Source: Flavobacteriaceae bacterium NBU2977 (lineage in GTDB: Bacteria; Bacteroidota; Bacteroidia; Flavobacteriales; Flavobacteriaceae). From it: 64,000 nucleotides of DNA. Below, piece by piece: positions 57,390-64,000 of this stretch. The notes beneath the pieces were generated by a model. It was not told where the DNA came from. It did not search any database and saw only the letters and a list, made by a program, of their open reading frames with translations. The stretch lies in the NCBI GenBank assembly GCA_019931105.1, contig JAIOUW010000001.1, forward strand, positions 434,001 to 498,000, written 5' to 3'. Every line of letters starts with the position of its first letter. The stretch's first letter is position 1. Both the position numbers and the translations under genes were made by a program.

Positions 57390-58499
57390 TCATAACTCCT
57401 CGATGACTTTCCCCAGTCGCATAGTGATTTCATCAATGGCCCCTATGCCATTAACTCTATGAAATTTTCCTTGAGCCTCGTAGAAGTCTTTGAGGGGTGC
57501 TGTCTTTTGGTTGTATTCATCAAAACGGTTGCGGATCTTGTCTTCATCTTGATCATCGCTACGACCACTCACCTTTCCTCGTTCCAAAAGACGTTGTATC
57601 AATATCTCATCATCGGCCTCCAGGGCGATGGTGGCATCGATCTTCATGTTCTTGGTGGCCAAAAATTTATCCAAGGCCTCGGCCTGGGCCGTAGTTCGCG
57701 GAAAACCGTCAAAAATGAATCCGCTGGCATCGGGATTCTTGTCTACCGCATCTTCCAACATTTTAATCGTGACCTCATCGGGCACAAGATCACCGTTGTC
57801 GATATACGATTTGGCCAATTTGCCCAAATCGGTGTCGTTCTTCATATTGAACCTAAAAAGGTCACCGGTAGAGATATGTTCAAGGTTGTATTGGTCTTTT
57901 AGAAACTGTGCCTGAGTGCCCTTGCCGGCACCTGGCTTTCCGAATAGTACAAGATTGATCATATGCTTTTGGTTTAATTGGTATACTTCTTTTAAATTTC
58001 TGCCCAGCTCATTATAATCTAGGCCATATCCAACAATAAATTTATTTGGAATTTCAATACCTACATAATCAATGGTATATTCACCATTGTAGATTTCCGA
58101 TTTGTAGAAAAGGCTGGCGATCTTGAACTCCTTTACATTGATGTTCGAAAACATATGTATCAGTTCTTGAAGCGTACGGCCGGTATCGATAATATCCTCT
58201 AAAACAATAACACTTCTATCTTCGATATCCTCAGATACATCCAACAAGGTTTCAACGATACCCGTAGAGGTCAGACCGCCATACGAACTCATTTTCACAA
58301 AGGACACCTCGCATGGATGCGGATAAGATTTTAAAAAATCGGATACGAACATAAAAGCACCGTTGAGTACCCCAACAAAAATTGGCACTTCATCCTTGTA
58401 ATCGATCGCAATCTTATCGGCAAGATCTTTCACGGCCGACAAGATTTCCGTTTCGCTCAAATAGGGTTTGAAATATTTGTCGTGTAGCTTTATCAACAC
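57390..58499 (-). CDS. Fused hypoxanthine phosphoribosyltransferase and adenylate kinase
   Basis: One 369-residue frame with two enzymes. Residues 1-175 are a type I phosphoribosyltransferase, with the PRPP motif VLEDIIDTGRTL (99-110), FVGVLNGAFMF and FVKMSSYGG, expected to make IMP/GMP from hypoxanthine or guanine. Residues 180-369 are adenylate kinase: P-loop GKPGAGKGTQ (187-196), STGDLFR, FDGFPRT (263-269) and short LID region SGRSDDQDEDKIRNRF. The start is GTG (58499) or a TTG directly after, with a TATATTTG box at 58524-58531. An internal Met180 could start adk alone. Both halves look intact. Confidence 0.93.
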   Translation of the reverse strand: MLIKLHDKYFKPYLSETEILSAVKDLADKIAIDYKDEVPIFVGVLNGAFMFVSDFLKSYPHPCEVSFVKMSSYGGLTSTGIVETLLDVSEDIEDRSVIVLEDIIDTGRTLQELIHMFSNINVKEFKIASLFYKSEIYNGEYTIDYVGIEIPNKFIVGYGLDYNELGRNLKEVYQLNQKHMINLVLFGKPGAGKGTQAQFLKDQYNLEHISTGDLFRFNMKNDTDLGKLAKSYIDNGDLVPDEVTIKMLEDAVDKNPDASGFIFDGFPRTTAQAEALDKFLATKNMKIDATIALEADDEILIQRLLERGKVSGRSDDQDEDKIRNRFDEYNQKTAPLKDFYEAQGKFHRVNGIGAIDEITMRLGKVIEEL

Positions 58500-58523
58500 T
58501 CGGGATCGATTTTACAAGGATGG

Positions 58524-58531
58524 CAAATATA
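58524..58531 (-). promoter_or_regulatory. -7 element for the hpt-adk fusion
   Basis: Minus-strand TATATTTG is a full TANNTTTG match 25 bases before the GTG start at 58499. No good TTTG lies at the right distance upstream. It supports the assigned non-ATG start. Confidence 0.45.
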
Positions 58532-58584
58532 CCAATTTGATTTCTCTTTTGGCCGTGTACGCAATGGGTTTTAAGAATTAGGCG

Positions 58585-58616
58585 TATTTTTGCCCTGCGA
58601 CCCTTAAAAACAAGGG
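58585..58616 (+). promoter_or_regulatory. -7 element and leader hairpin of purK
   Basis: TATTTTTG (58585-58592) is a full TANNTTTG match. In the short leader CCCTT (58601-58605) pairs with AAGGG (58612-58616) across a six-base loop. The purK ATG is at 58630. No TTTG was found 19-21 bases upstream. Confidence 0.5.
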
Positions 58617-58629
58617 ATAGTAAATTACA

Positions 58630-59784
58630 ATGGAATACTTTTCTTCGGATTTTATATTGGGGATTTTAGGCGGCGGACAACTCGGCAAAATGCTGTTGTA
58701 CGAGACCCGAAAATGGGATATAGGCACCAAGGTCATGGATGCTTCGGACGAGGCCCCCTGCAAGATCGCCTGTAACGAATTCGTAAAAGGAAGCCTTCTC
58801 GATTTCAAGGCCGTGTACGATTTCGGAAAGAATGTCGATGTGCTGACCATCGAGATCGAGAACGTGAACCTTGACGCGCTTGAAAAGTTGGAAGAAGAAG
58901 GAAAAAAAGTCTATCCGCCAACAAAAGCGTTGCGTATCATCCAGAACAAGGCCAAACAAAAGTTATTCTATGTGGACAATGGAATTCCGACGGCGGAGTT
59001 TCATCGTTTCGCCTACAAGAGTGAGATTGCCGATAGCATAAATAACGGCGGCTTGGAATTTCCTTTTATTTGGAAGGCCGCCCAATTCGGGTACGACGGA
59101 CAAGGCGTAAAGGTAGTTCGCAAATTGGAGGATCTTGAAGGATTGCCTTCCGGAGAGTGCATTGCCGAAGAAATGGTAAATTTTAAGAACGAACTGGCCG
59201 TAATCGTGGCCCGAAACGTAAGTGGAGAGGTAAAGACCTATCCCGTGGTCGAAATGGAGTTCCACCCCGAAGCAAATCAGGTCGAGTACGTAATCTGTCC
59301 GGCAAGGATCGATGACAAAGTCGCCTTGAAGGCCCGGGAAATAGCATTGAAGGTATCCGAAAAAATACAACATGTCGGATTGTTGGCGGTCGAGATGTTC
59401 CAGACCCATGATGATAAAATATTGGTCAACGAAGTTGCACCTCGACCCCATAACAGCGGACATTATAGCATCGAAGCCAGTTATACCAACCAATTCGAAC
59501 AACACCTTCGTGCCATATTGGACCTTCCTTTAGGAAATACTGACAACAAAGTTGCGGGAATCATGGTGAATTTGGTGGGGGCCGAAGGCCATACAGGGAA
59601 AGTGGTCTATGAAAACATTGGGGAGATTATGAGAATGGAGGGCGTGACGCCGCATATCTATGGAAAGAAACAGACCCGACCCTTTCGAAAAATGGGGCAT
59701 GTGACCATCGTGAACAAAAATATTGCCGAAGCAAGAACCATTGCACAACAAGTAAAAGAAAAAATCAAGGTAATAAGTAATTAG
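58630..59784 (+). CDS. purK: 5-(carboxyamino)imidazole ribonucleotide synthase
   Basis: ATP-grasp enzyme that carboxylates AIR with bicarbonate in purine synthesis. The 384 residues start with ILGGGQLGKMLLYETRKWD, then TIEIENVNLDALEKLEEEGK, PFIWKAAQFGYDGQGVKVVR and the metal-binding VNEVAPRPHNSGHYSIEASY. It is followed two bases later by purE, which performs the next step. Confidence 0.96.
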   Translation: MEYFSSDFILGILGGGQLGKMLLYETRKWDIGTKVMDASDEAPCKIACNEFVKGSLLDFKAVYDFGKNVDVLTIEIENVNLDALEKLEEEGKKVYPPTKALRIIQNKAKQKLFYVDNGIPTAEFHRFAYKSEIADSINNGGLEFPFIWKAAQFGYDGQGVKVVRKLEDLEGLPSGECIAEEMVNFKNELAVIVARNVSGEVKTYPVVEMEFHPEANQVEYVICPARIDDKVALKAREIALKVSEKIQHVGLLAVEMFQTHDDKILVNEVAPRPHNSGHYSIEASYTNQFEQHLRAILDLPLGNTDNKVAGIMVNLVGAEGHTGKVVYENIGEIMRMEGVTPHIYGKKQTRPFRKMGHVTIVNKNIAEARTIAQQVKEKIKVISN

Positions 59785-59786
59785 TT

Positions 59787-60278
59787 ATGAGCAAAGTAGC
59801 CGTAGTAATGGGAAGCATTAGCGACCTCCCCGTCATGCAAGACGCCGTCGATATTTTAAAAGGCTTCGATATCGAGGTCGAGGTAGATATCGTTTCGGCG
59901 CACCGCACGCCCGAAAAGCTTTTCGATTTTAGCAAAAACGCACACAAAAATGGCTATTCCGTAATCATTGCCGGTGCAGGGGGGGCGGCACACTTACCGG
60001 GAATGGTAGCCTCGATGTCTCCTTTACCGGTTATCGGCGTACCTGTAAAAAGTAGCAATTCTATCGATGGCTGGGATTCTGTGCTCTCCATATTGCAAAT
60101 GCCGGGCGGGGTTCCTGTTGCAACGGTCGCGTTGAACGGAGCCAAAAATGCAGGCATTCTAGCTGCGCAGATTATCGGAAGTTCCGATAAATGCGTTTTG
60201 GACAAAATTGTACTTTATAAAGAAGGATTGAAACAGAAGGTGATAGATGGAGCAAAAAAAGTAAACACTAAGCAGTGA
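59787..60278 (+). CDS. purE: N5-carboxyaminoimidazole ribonucleotide mutase
   Basis: Moves the carboxyl group made by PurK to the ring carbon. The 163 residues contain VVMGSISDLPVMQDAVDILK, the active-site SAHRTPEKLFDF, GAGGAAHLPGMVASMSPLPV and the final LAAQIIGSSDK. The stop codon at 60276-60278 lies inside a GTGAAC repeat tract (60270-60350). Two-base spacing to purK means coupled expression. Confidence 0.96.
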   Translation: MSKVAVVMGSISDLPVMQDAVDILKGFDIEVEVDIVSAHRTPEKLFDFSKNAHKNGYSVIIAGAGGAAHLPGMVASMSPLPVIGVPVKSSNSIDGWDSVLSILQMPGGVPVATVALNGAKNAGILAAQIIGSSDKCVLDKIVLYKEGLKQKVIDGAKKVNTKQ

Positions 60279-60350
60279 ACGGTGAACAGTCTATAACGGG
60301 CCGTCAATGGTGAACGGACAGCTATCAACGCAATAATGAGCAGTGAGCTG
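60270..60350. repeat. Degenerate GTGAAC repeat tract at the purE end
   Basis: Units GTGAAC or CAGTGA-like occur at 60275-60280, 60282-60287, 60310-60315 and 60341-60346. The first overlaps the purE stop codon. No gene is seen in the 184 bases to the M3 peptidase. Confidence 0.5.
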
Positions 60351-60462
60351 CAAACCGTGTCAAGAAGCATTAAATAGTTTTGGATTTTCCCTTGTTCCGA
60401 TTTTCAAGTTCGTCCCGCAAACCATTTTTTAACCTATAAACCAATAAACCCGTAAAATCTTT

Positions 60463-62478
60463 ATGAATCCACTACTTGCCCCGTTCGACACCGCACCTTT
60501 TTCAAACATAAAAAATGAACATTTTAAACCCGCGTTTCTTCAGGCCATGGAAGATGCCCGCGCCGAAATCGATGCCATAACAGACAATCCCGAGGCTCCT
60601 ACGTTCGAAAATACGGTAGAGGCCTTGGAGTTTTCAGGTCAACAATTGGATCGAATATCAAGTATATTCTTTAATCTGAATTCTGCCGAAACCAATGAAG
60701 AAATACAGAAAATTGCACAAGAGGTCTCGCCCCTGCTTTCAGAATTCAGTAACGATATAACCCTGAACGAAAAATTGTTCGGCAAGATAAAAACCGTTTA
60801 TGGGCAAAAGAAGAATCTTCACCTGTCTACAGAACAACTTACACTTTTGGATAAAAAGTACAAAAGCTTTAGTCGCAACGGTGCGAACCTGTCGGAAGGG
60901 AAAAAGAAACGTCTGCGGCAGATCGACGCGGAGCTCTCAAAACTTAAACTGAAGTTCGGCGAGAACGTTCTCGCCGAGAACAACAAATATGAAATGCACC
61001 TGACGGAAGAAGTTGACTTGCACGGGCTGCCGGAAGGTGCAAAAGAAGCGGCCGCACAATTGGCCAAATCAAAAGGAAAAAAAGGTTGGCTGATCACATT
61101 GGATTACCCGAGTTACATACCCTTTATGAAATATGCCAAGAATCGACAACTTCGAAAAGAACTATCCTTGGCCTTCGGAAGCAAGGGCTTTCACGGAGAT
61201 GATCTCGACAATCAAGAAAATGTTCTAAAAATTGTCAACCTGCGCCATGAGCGGGCCAATCTTTTAGGGTATAAGACCCATGCCCATTTTGTCTTGGAAG
61301 AACGCATGGCCGAAACGCCCGAAAAAGTATATTCGTTTTTGAACGACCTGCTAGAAAAGGCAAAACCTGCCGCCGAACGTGAGTTTGCACAACTATCGGC
61401 TTATGCCAAAAAACTTGATGGCCTTGAAAAACTTGAAAAATGGGACGGCAGCTATTATTCAGAAAAACTCAAGCAGCAATTGTTCAACCTTGACGACGAA
61501 TTGTTAAAACCCTATTTCAAGCTGGAAAACGTAATCGATGGCGTTTTCAAAGTGGCCGAAAAATTGTTCGGGCTGCAATTCGAGGAAGTCCATGATGTTG
61601 AAAAATATCACGAAGAGGTCAAAACCTTCAGGGTCTATGATACAAATAAAAACTTCATTTCGCTGTTCTATGCCGATTTCCATCCCCGAAAAGGGAAAAG
61701 GGGCGGTGCCTGGATGACCTCCTTTAAACCACAGTACAAAAAAGATGGTGAAAATGTGCGCCCGCATATCTCGAACGTCTGCAATTTTACGCCATCTACC
61801 GAAACAAGACCCTCGCTTTTGACATTCAATGAAGTTACGACCTTGTTCCATGAGTTCGGGCACGGACTGCACGGTATGTTGGCCGATACCACCTACCCTA
61901 GCCTTTCGGGAACCTCGGTCTATTGGGACTTTGTGGAACTGCCAAGCCAAGTTATGGAAAACTGGTGCTACGAAAAAGAAGCCCTTGAGCTTTTCGCGAA
62001 GCATTATGAGACCGGGGAATCCATTCCAATGAAATTGGTACAAAAAATCAAGGAATCGGCCACCTTTCAAGAGGGTATGGCGACCCTTCGCCAACTGAGT
62101 TTCGGATTGCTCGACATGTCTTGGCACGCGGCCGATCCGTCGCAAATAAGGGATGTCAAAAGATATGAGACAAAAGCCTTTGAAGGCACCCAATTATATC
62201 CCGACACTCCTGAAACCTGTATGAGCACAGCTTTCGCGCATATATTTCAAGGTGGTTATTCCTCGGGCTATTATAGCTACAAATGGGCCGAGGTACTTGA
62301 TGCCGATGCCTTCGCCTATTTTAAGGAAACGGGAATTTTCAACAAAGAAATTGCTTCCAAGTTCAAAGAACACGTGCTTTCAAAAGGGGGCACTGAAAAA
62401 CCAATGGTACTTTATAAACGTTTTCGTGGCAAGGAACCTCAGGTCGAGGCCCTTTTAAAACGGGCAGGATTGATCTAG
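60463..62478 (+). CDS. M3-family oligopeptidase (Dcp/oligopeptidase A type)
   Basis: Zinc metallopeptidase that degrades short peptides. The 671 residues have a large helical domain and the zinc site LFHEFGHGLHG (His463, Glu464, His467), with the third ligand Glu492 in WDFVELPSQVMENW. The motif FADFHPRKGKRGGAWMTSF (here YADFHPRKGKRGGAWM) precedes it. The absence of a signal peptide suggests a cytoplasmic enzyme. Family clear; whether it acts as a dipeptidyl carboxypeptidase or an endopeptidase is not. Confidence 0.92.
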   Translation: MNPLLAPFDTAPFSNIKNEHFKPAFLQAMEDARAEIDAITDNPEAPTFENTVEALEFSGQQLDRISSIFFNLNSAETNEEIQKIAQEVSPLLSEFSNDITLNEKLFGKIKTVYGQKKNLHLSTEQLTLLDKKYKSFSRNGANLSEGKKKRLRQIDAELSKLKLKFGENVLAENNKYEMHLTEEVDLHGLPEGAKEAAAQLAKSKGKKGWLITLDYPSYIPFMKYAKNRQLRKELSLAFGSKGFHGDDLDNQENVLKIVNLRHERANLLGYKTHAHFVLEERMAETPEKVYSFLNDLLEKAKPAAEREFAQLSAYAKKLDGLEKLEKWDGSYYSEKLKQQLFNLDDELLKPYFKLENVIDGVFKVAEKLFGLQFEEVHDVEKYHEEVKTFRVYDTNKNFISLFYADFHPRKGKRGGAWMTSFKPQYKKDGENVRPHISNVCNFTPSTETRPSLLTFNEVTTLFHEFGHGLHGMLADTTYPSLSGTSVYWDFVELPSQVMENWCYEKEALELFAKHYETGESIPMKLVQKIKESATFQEGMATLRQLSFGLLDMSWHAADPSQIRDVKRYETKAFEGTQLYPDTPETCMSTAFAHIFQGGYSSGYYSYKWAEVLDADAFAYFKETGIFNKEIASKFKEHVLSKGGTEKPMVLYKRFRGKEPQVEALLKRAGLI

Positions 62479-62519
62479 GAGTATTTTGTGATTTAAGTTT
62501 TGGATTGCGTCATTTTTTT

Positions 62520-62641
62520 TTGAATTAGGGCAACTTCAAACTGCCATCAGGCTGTATATTCGTATTACATAAGTAGGCAAGGAAATGACAACGTTTCCTT
62601 TGTATAAGATTAAGGGGGCGTGGGGACGCCCTCTTTATTTT
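62520..62641 (+). ncRNA. Candidate structured small RNA with terminator
   Basis: The 253-base gap between the M3 peptidase and the nucleotidase has hairpins GGCA/TGCC (62531-62546 region) and GGAAA/TTTCC, then a strong terminator stem AGGGGGCGT/ACGCCCTCT (62613-62621, 62626-62634) with a T-rich tail. It does not sit directly after the M3 stop (135 bases downstream). No coding frame fits. A -7-like TTTTTTTG lies at 62515-62522. It may be a short RNA gene or only the 3' end of the M3 transcript. Confidence 0.4.
62613..62641 (+). terminator. Terminator in the M3-nucleotidase gap
   Basis: Stem of nine pairs AGGGGGCGT/ACGCCCTCT (one G-T pair), loop GGGG, then TTATTTTT. It ends either the M3 gene or the candidate small RNA. 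Confidence 0.8.
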
Positions 62642-62731
62642 TGTAATTGCAATGTAGAGTAATCGCTAAAAAAATCCCCGATCATTTCCCATTTACAAGC
62701 TTTATCCTTTTCTTCACAAAAATTTTATACC

Positions 62732-63253
62732 ATGACCATATTCATCGATATGGATGAAGTAATCGCCGACACATACAATGCACATATAGAAATCTATAAC
62801 CGTGAGTTCGGCGGCAACTTAACACCAGAGACCTGTTTGGGCTCAGAAGTATGGCAGAATGTAATCGAGAAGCACCAACAAAGTATTCGCGACCATGCTC
62901 GTACCCGTGGATTTTTTCGGGCCCTAAGACCAATTATGGATAGCCAAAAGATTCTGAAACAATTAGCGGGCAAGCATGAGGTATATATCGCTTCTGCCGC
63001 AACACAATTCCCGAATTCACTTGAAGAAAAATCCGAATGGCTTGACGAGCACTTTCCGTTTATTCCTTGGCAAAATCGGATTCTTTGCGGCGACAAGCAT
63101 ATTCTCAAAGGAGATGTACTGATCGATGATCGCGCCTATAATTTAGAAGGCTTTGACGGAAGATGCCTGCTTTTTACCTCTCCCCACAACATCCATACCA
63201 ACGGTTTTGAACGTGTCAATAACTGGCAGGAAGTGGCGGATAAATTGCTTTAA
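62732..63253 (+). CDS. 5'(3')-deoxyribonucleotidase-like HAD phosphatase
   Basis: A 173-residue protein of the NT5C type. Motif I is FIDMDEVIAD (Asp6 nucleophile, Asp8), motif II Ser in YIASAATQFPNS, and the metal-binding LIDDRAYNLEGFDG is motif IV. The motif III Lys is likely in CGDKHILKG. It would remove phosphate from nucleotides, helping balance dNTP or noncanonical pools; a second nucleotidase is at 39324. Confidence 0.88.
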   Translation: MTIFIDMDEVIADTYNAHIEIYNREFGGNLTPETCLGSEVWQNVIEKHQQSIRDHARTRGFFRALRPIMDSQKILKQLAGKHEVYIASAATQFPNSLEEKSEWLDEHFPFIPWQNRILCGDKHILKGDVLIDDRAYNLEGFDGRCLLFTSPHNIHTNGFERVNNWQEVADKLL

Positions 63254-63304
63254 AAAACTTGTCTTAAAAATAATATTGTGATGGTCGAGGTAAGAACTTT
63301 GGGC

Positions 63305-63715
63305 TTACGCGATACCTTTTAACGCTATTTTGGGGTTTATTCTTTTTAAGTGATCTATAAAAGCAATCTTGTCTTTTGGGGAAACCAAAACAATTTTGGA
63401 TCGGTCATAAAAAATCTCAAGACGATCAAGCGATGCGGCCGGTGCGCTTATGGGGTTATTGGTTGCCGTTATACAGTTGATCGTTCTGATATCGATTCGT
63501 TTATGGAGAATAAAGCCGCTTTTTATTTCGAGCGTATTACCGTTTACGGTATAATAGGTATTTAAAAAAAGGTGGGCCGTAAAGGCAAGTACAACTAAAT
63601 TTACGAATGCTCCTGACCAAACGCTTTGGTAAATCATGAAAAGCGTCATTCCACCAAGTATTCCAAAAACGAAAATGGCCAGCCCTATACCTATTTTCGA
63701 CCTATATTTGGTCAT
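63305..63715 (-). CDS. Bacterial PH-domain membrane protein (bPH_4 type)
   Basis: From the ATG at 63715 the product is 136 residues. Two hydrophobic segments (about 8-26 and 33-50) are followed by a PH-like beta domain with YYTVNGNTLEIKSGFILHKR, TNNPISAPAASLDRLEIFY and KIVLVSPKDKIAFIDHLKRI, the DUF1200/bPH_4 pattern. Thirteen extra upstream codons are open but would start outside the membrane segment. Function unknown. Confidence 0.83.
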   Translation of the reverse strand: MTKYRSKIGIGLAIFVFGILGGMTLFMIYQSVWSGAFVNLVVLAFTAHLFLNTYYTVNGNTLEIKSGFILHKRIDIRTINCITATNNPISAPAASLDRLEIFYDRSKIVLVSPKDKIAFIDHLKRINPKIALKGIA

Positions 63716-63729
63716 AGAACCATTCACTG

Positions 63730-64000
63730 TTAATCGGGAGTGGCCTCCTTCCAAGCATCATAGCCGCCCTCTAAGTTGATTACTTTGGTATAGCCTAGGG
63801 TTTTGAGCTTTTCCTGGGCCTTGGCACTTCGCCCCCCCATCTTACAATACACATAAATGGTTTCATCCTTGGCAATTTTTTTGAACTGCTGGGCAAAGGT
63901 CTCATCAAACCAGTCGATGTTCATTGCATTTTCCAAATGACCTGCATTATACTCCTCAGGTGTGCGAACATCTACCAATATCCCATTTTCTATATCATTC
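63730..64000 (-). CDS. Rhodanese-domain protein (partial, 5' end outside window)
   Basis: At least 90 residues at the right edge; the frame runs on past base 64000. The catalytic loop CKMGGRSAKA follows YVYC, so the active-site Cys is present. DVRTPEEYNAGHLENAMNID and NLEGGYDAWKEAT are standard rhodanese segments. It would carry sulfur as a persulfide. Separated by 14 bases from the PH-domain gene on the same strand. Confidence 0.9.
   Translation of the reverse strand, partial: NDIENGILVDVRTPEEYNAGHLENAMNIDWFDETFAQQFKKIAKDETIYVYCKMGGRSAKAQEKLKTLGYTKVINLEGGYDAWKEATPD

Noticed and set aside
58600-58620. Purine riboswitch before purK
   Set aside because: Only a five-pair hairpin is present; the three-way junction of known purine riboswitches is missing.

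Overview
The window looks like chromosomal DNA of a marine-type Flavobacteriaceae (Bacteroidota). The evidence is a SusC/SusD outer-membrane pair, many short lipoproteins, promoters of the Bacteroidota type (TTTG, about 19 bases, TANNTTTG), few Shine-Dalgarno sequences, zinc-free S14 and L36, and several genes best known from flavobacteria (DUF5723, a fused hypoxanthine phosphoribosyltransferase/adenylate kinase). No rRNA, tRNA, transposase, integrase or CRISPR array was seen.

Layout. 1-3717 (minus): a glycogen/starch synthase cut by the window edge, enolase with a terminator, and carA. 3750-21178 (minus): one long translation cluster, read rpsL-rpsG-fusA-rpsJ, then rplC-D-W-B, rpsS, rplV, rpsC, rplP, rpmC, rpsQ, rplN-X-E, rpsN, rpsH, rplF, rplR, rpsE, rpmD, rplO, secY, infA, rpmJ, rpsM-K-D, rpoA, rplQ. 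It starts at a near-consensus promoter and ends at a strong terminator. A 229-base gap with a terminator-like hairpin separates rpsJ from rplC. 21509-32350 (plus): SusC-like transporter, SusD-like lipoprotein, an accessory lipoprotein, then after a terminator an arylsulfotransferase-like lipoprotein and a large FG-GAP/UnbV lipoprotein. This looks like an outer-membrane uptake module of unknown substrate. 32414-36147: a secreted unknown, rlmB, a rhomboid protease and rarA. 36259-41999 (minus): three exported unknowns (one DUF5723), a YjjG-type nucleotidase, a polysaccharide-deacetylase-like protein and radC. 42076-46513: a PaiB-like flavin protein, a small membrane protein, an Mpl-type ligase, an atypical SDR, and an AT-rich DUF3644 gene with an R-x4-H motif that may be a HEPN-type defence or stress RNase. 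46695-54908 (plus): a 2036-residue alpha-2-macroglobulin, a membrane-anchored carboxypeptidase-regulatory-domain protein and a transglutaminase-like protein. 54924-64000: a DUF4136 lipoprotein, obgE, a 44-residue membrane protein, a decayed GNAT acetyltransferase, the hpt-adk fusion, purK-purE, an M3 peptidase, a candidate small RNA, a 5'(3')-deoxyribonucleotidase, a bacterial PH-domain protein and a rhodanese cut by the right edge.

Most of the window is core housekeeping. I did not find a clear multi-gene novel system. The best candidates for something undescribed are the DUF3644 gene, the rpsJ-rplC leader, the possible small RNA near 62.6 kb, and the bait-like segment of the macroglobulin. 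Shorter items (the GNAT pseudogene, extragenic inverted repeats, a hexamer minisatellite, possible leaderless starts) are listed separately. All family names come from reading the sequences; no database search was run.
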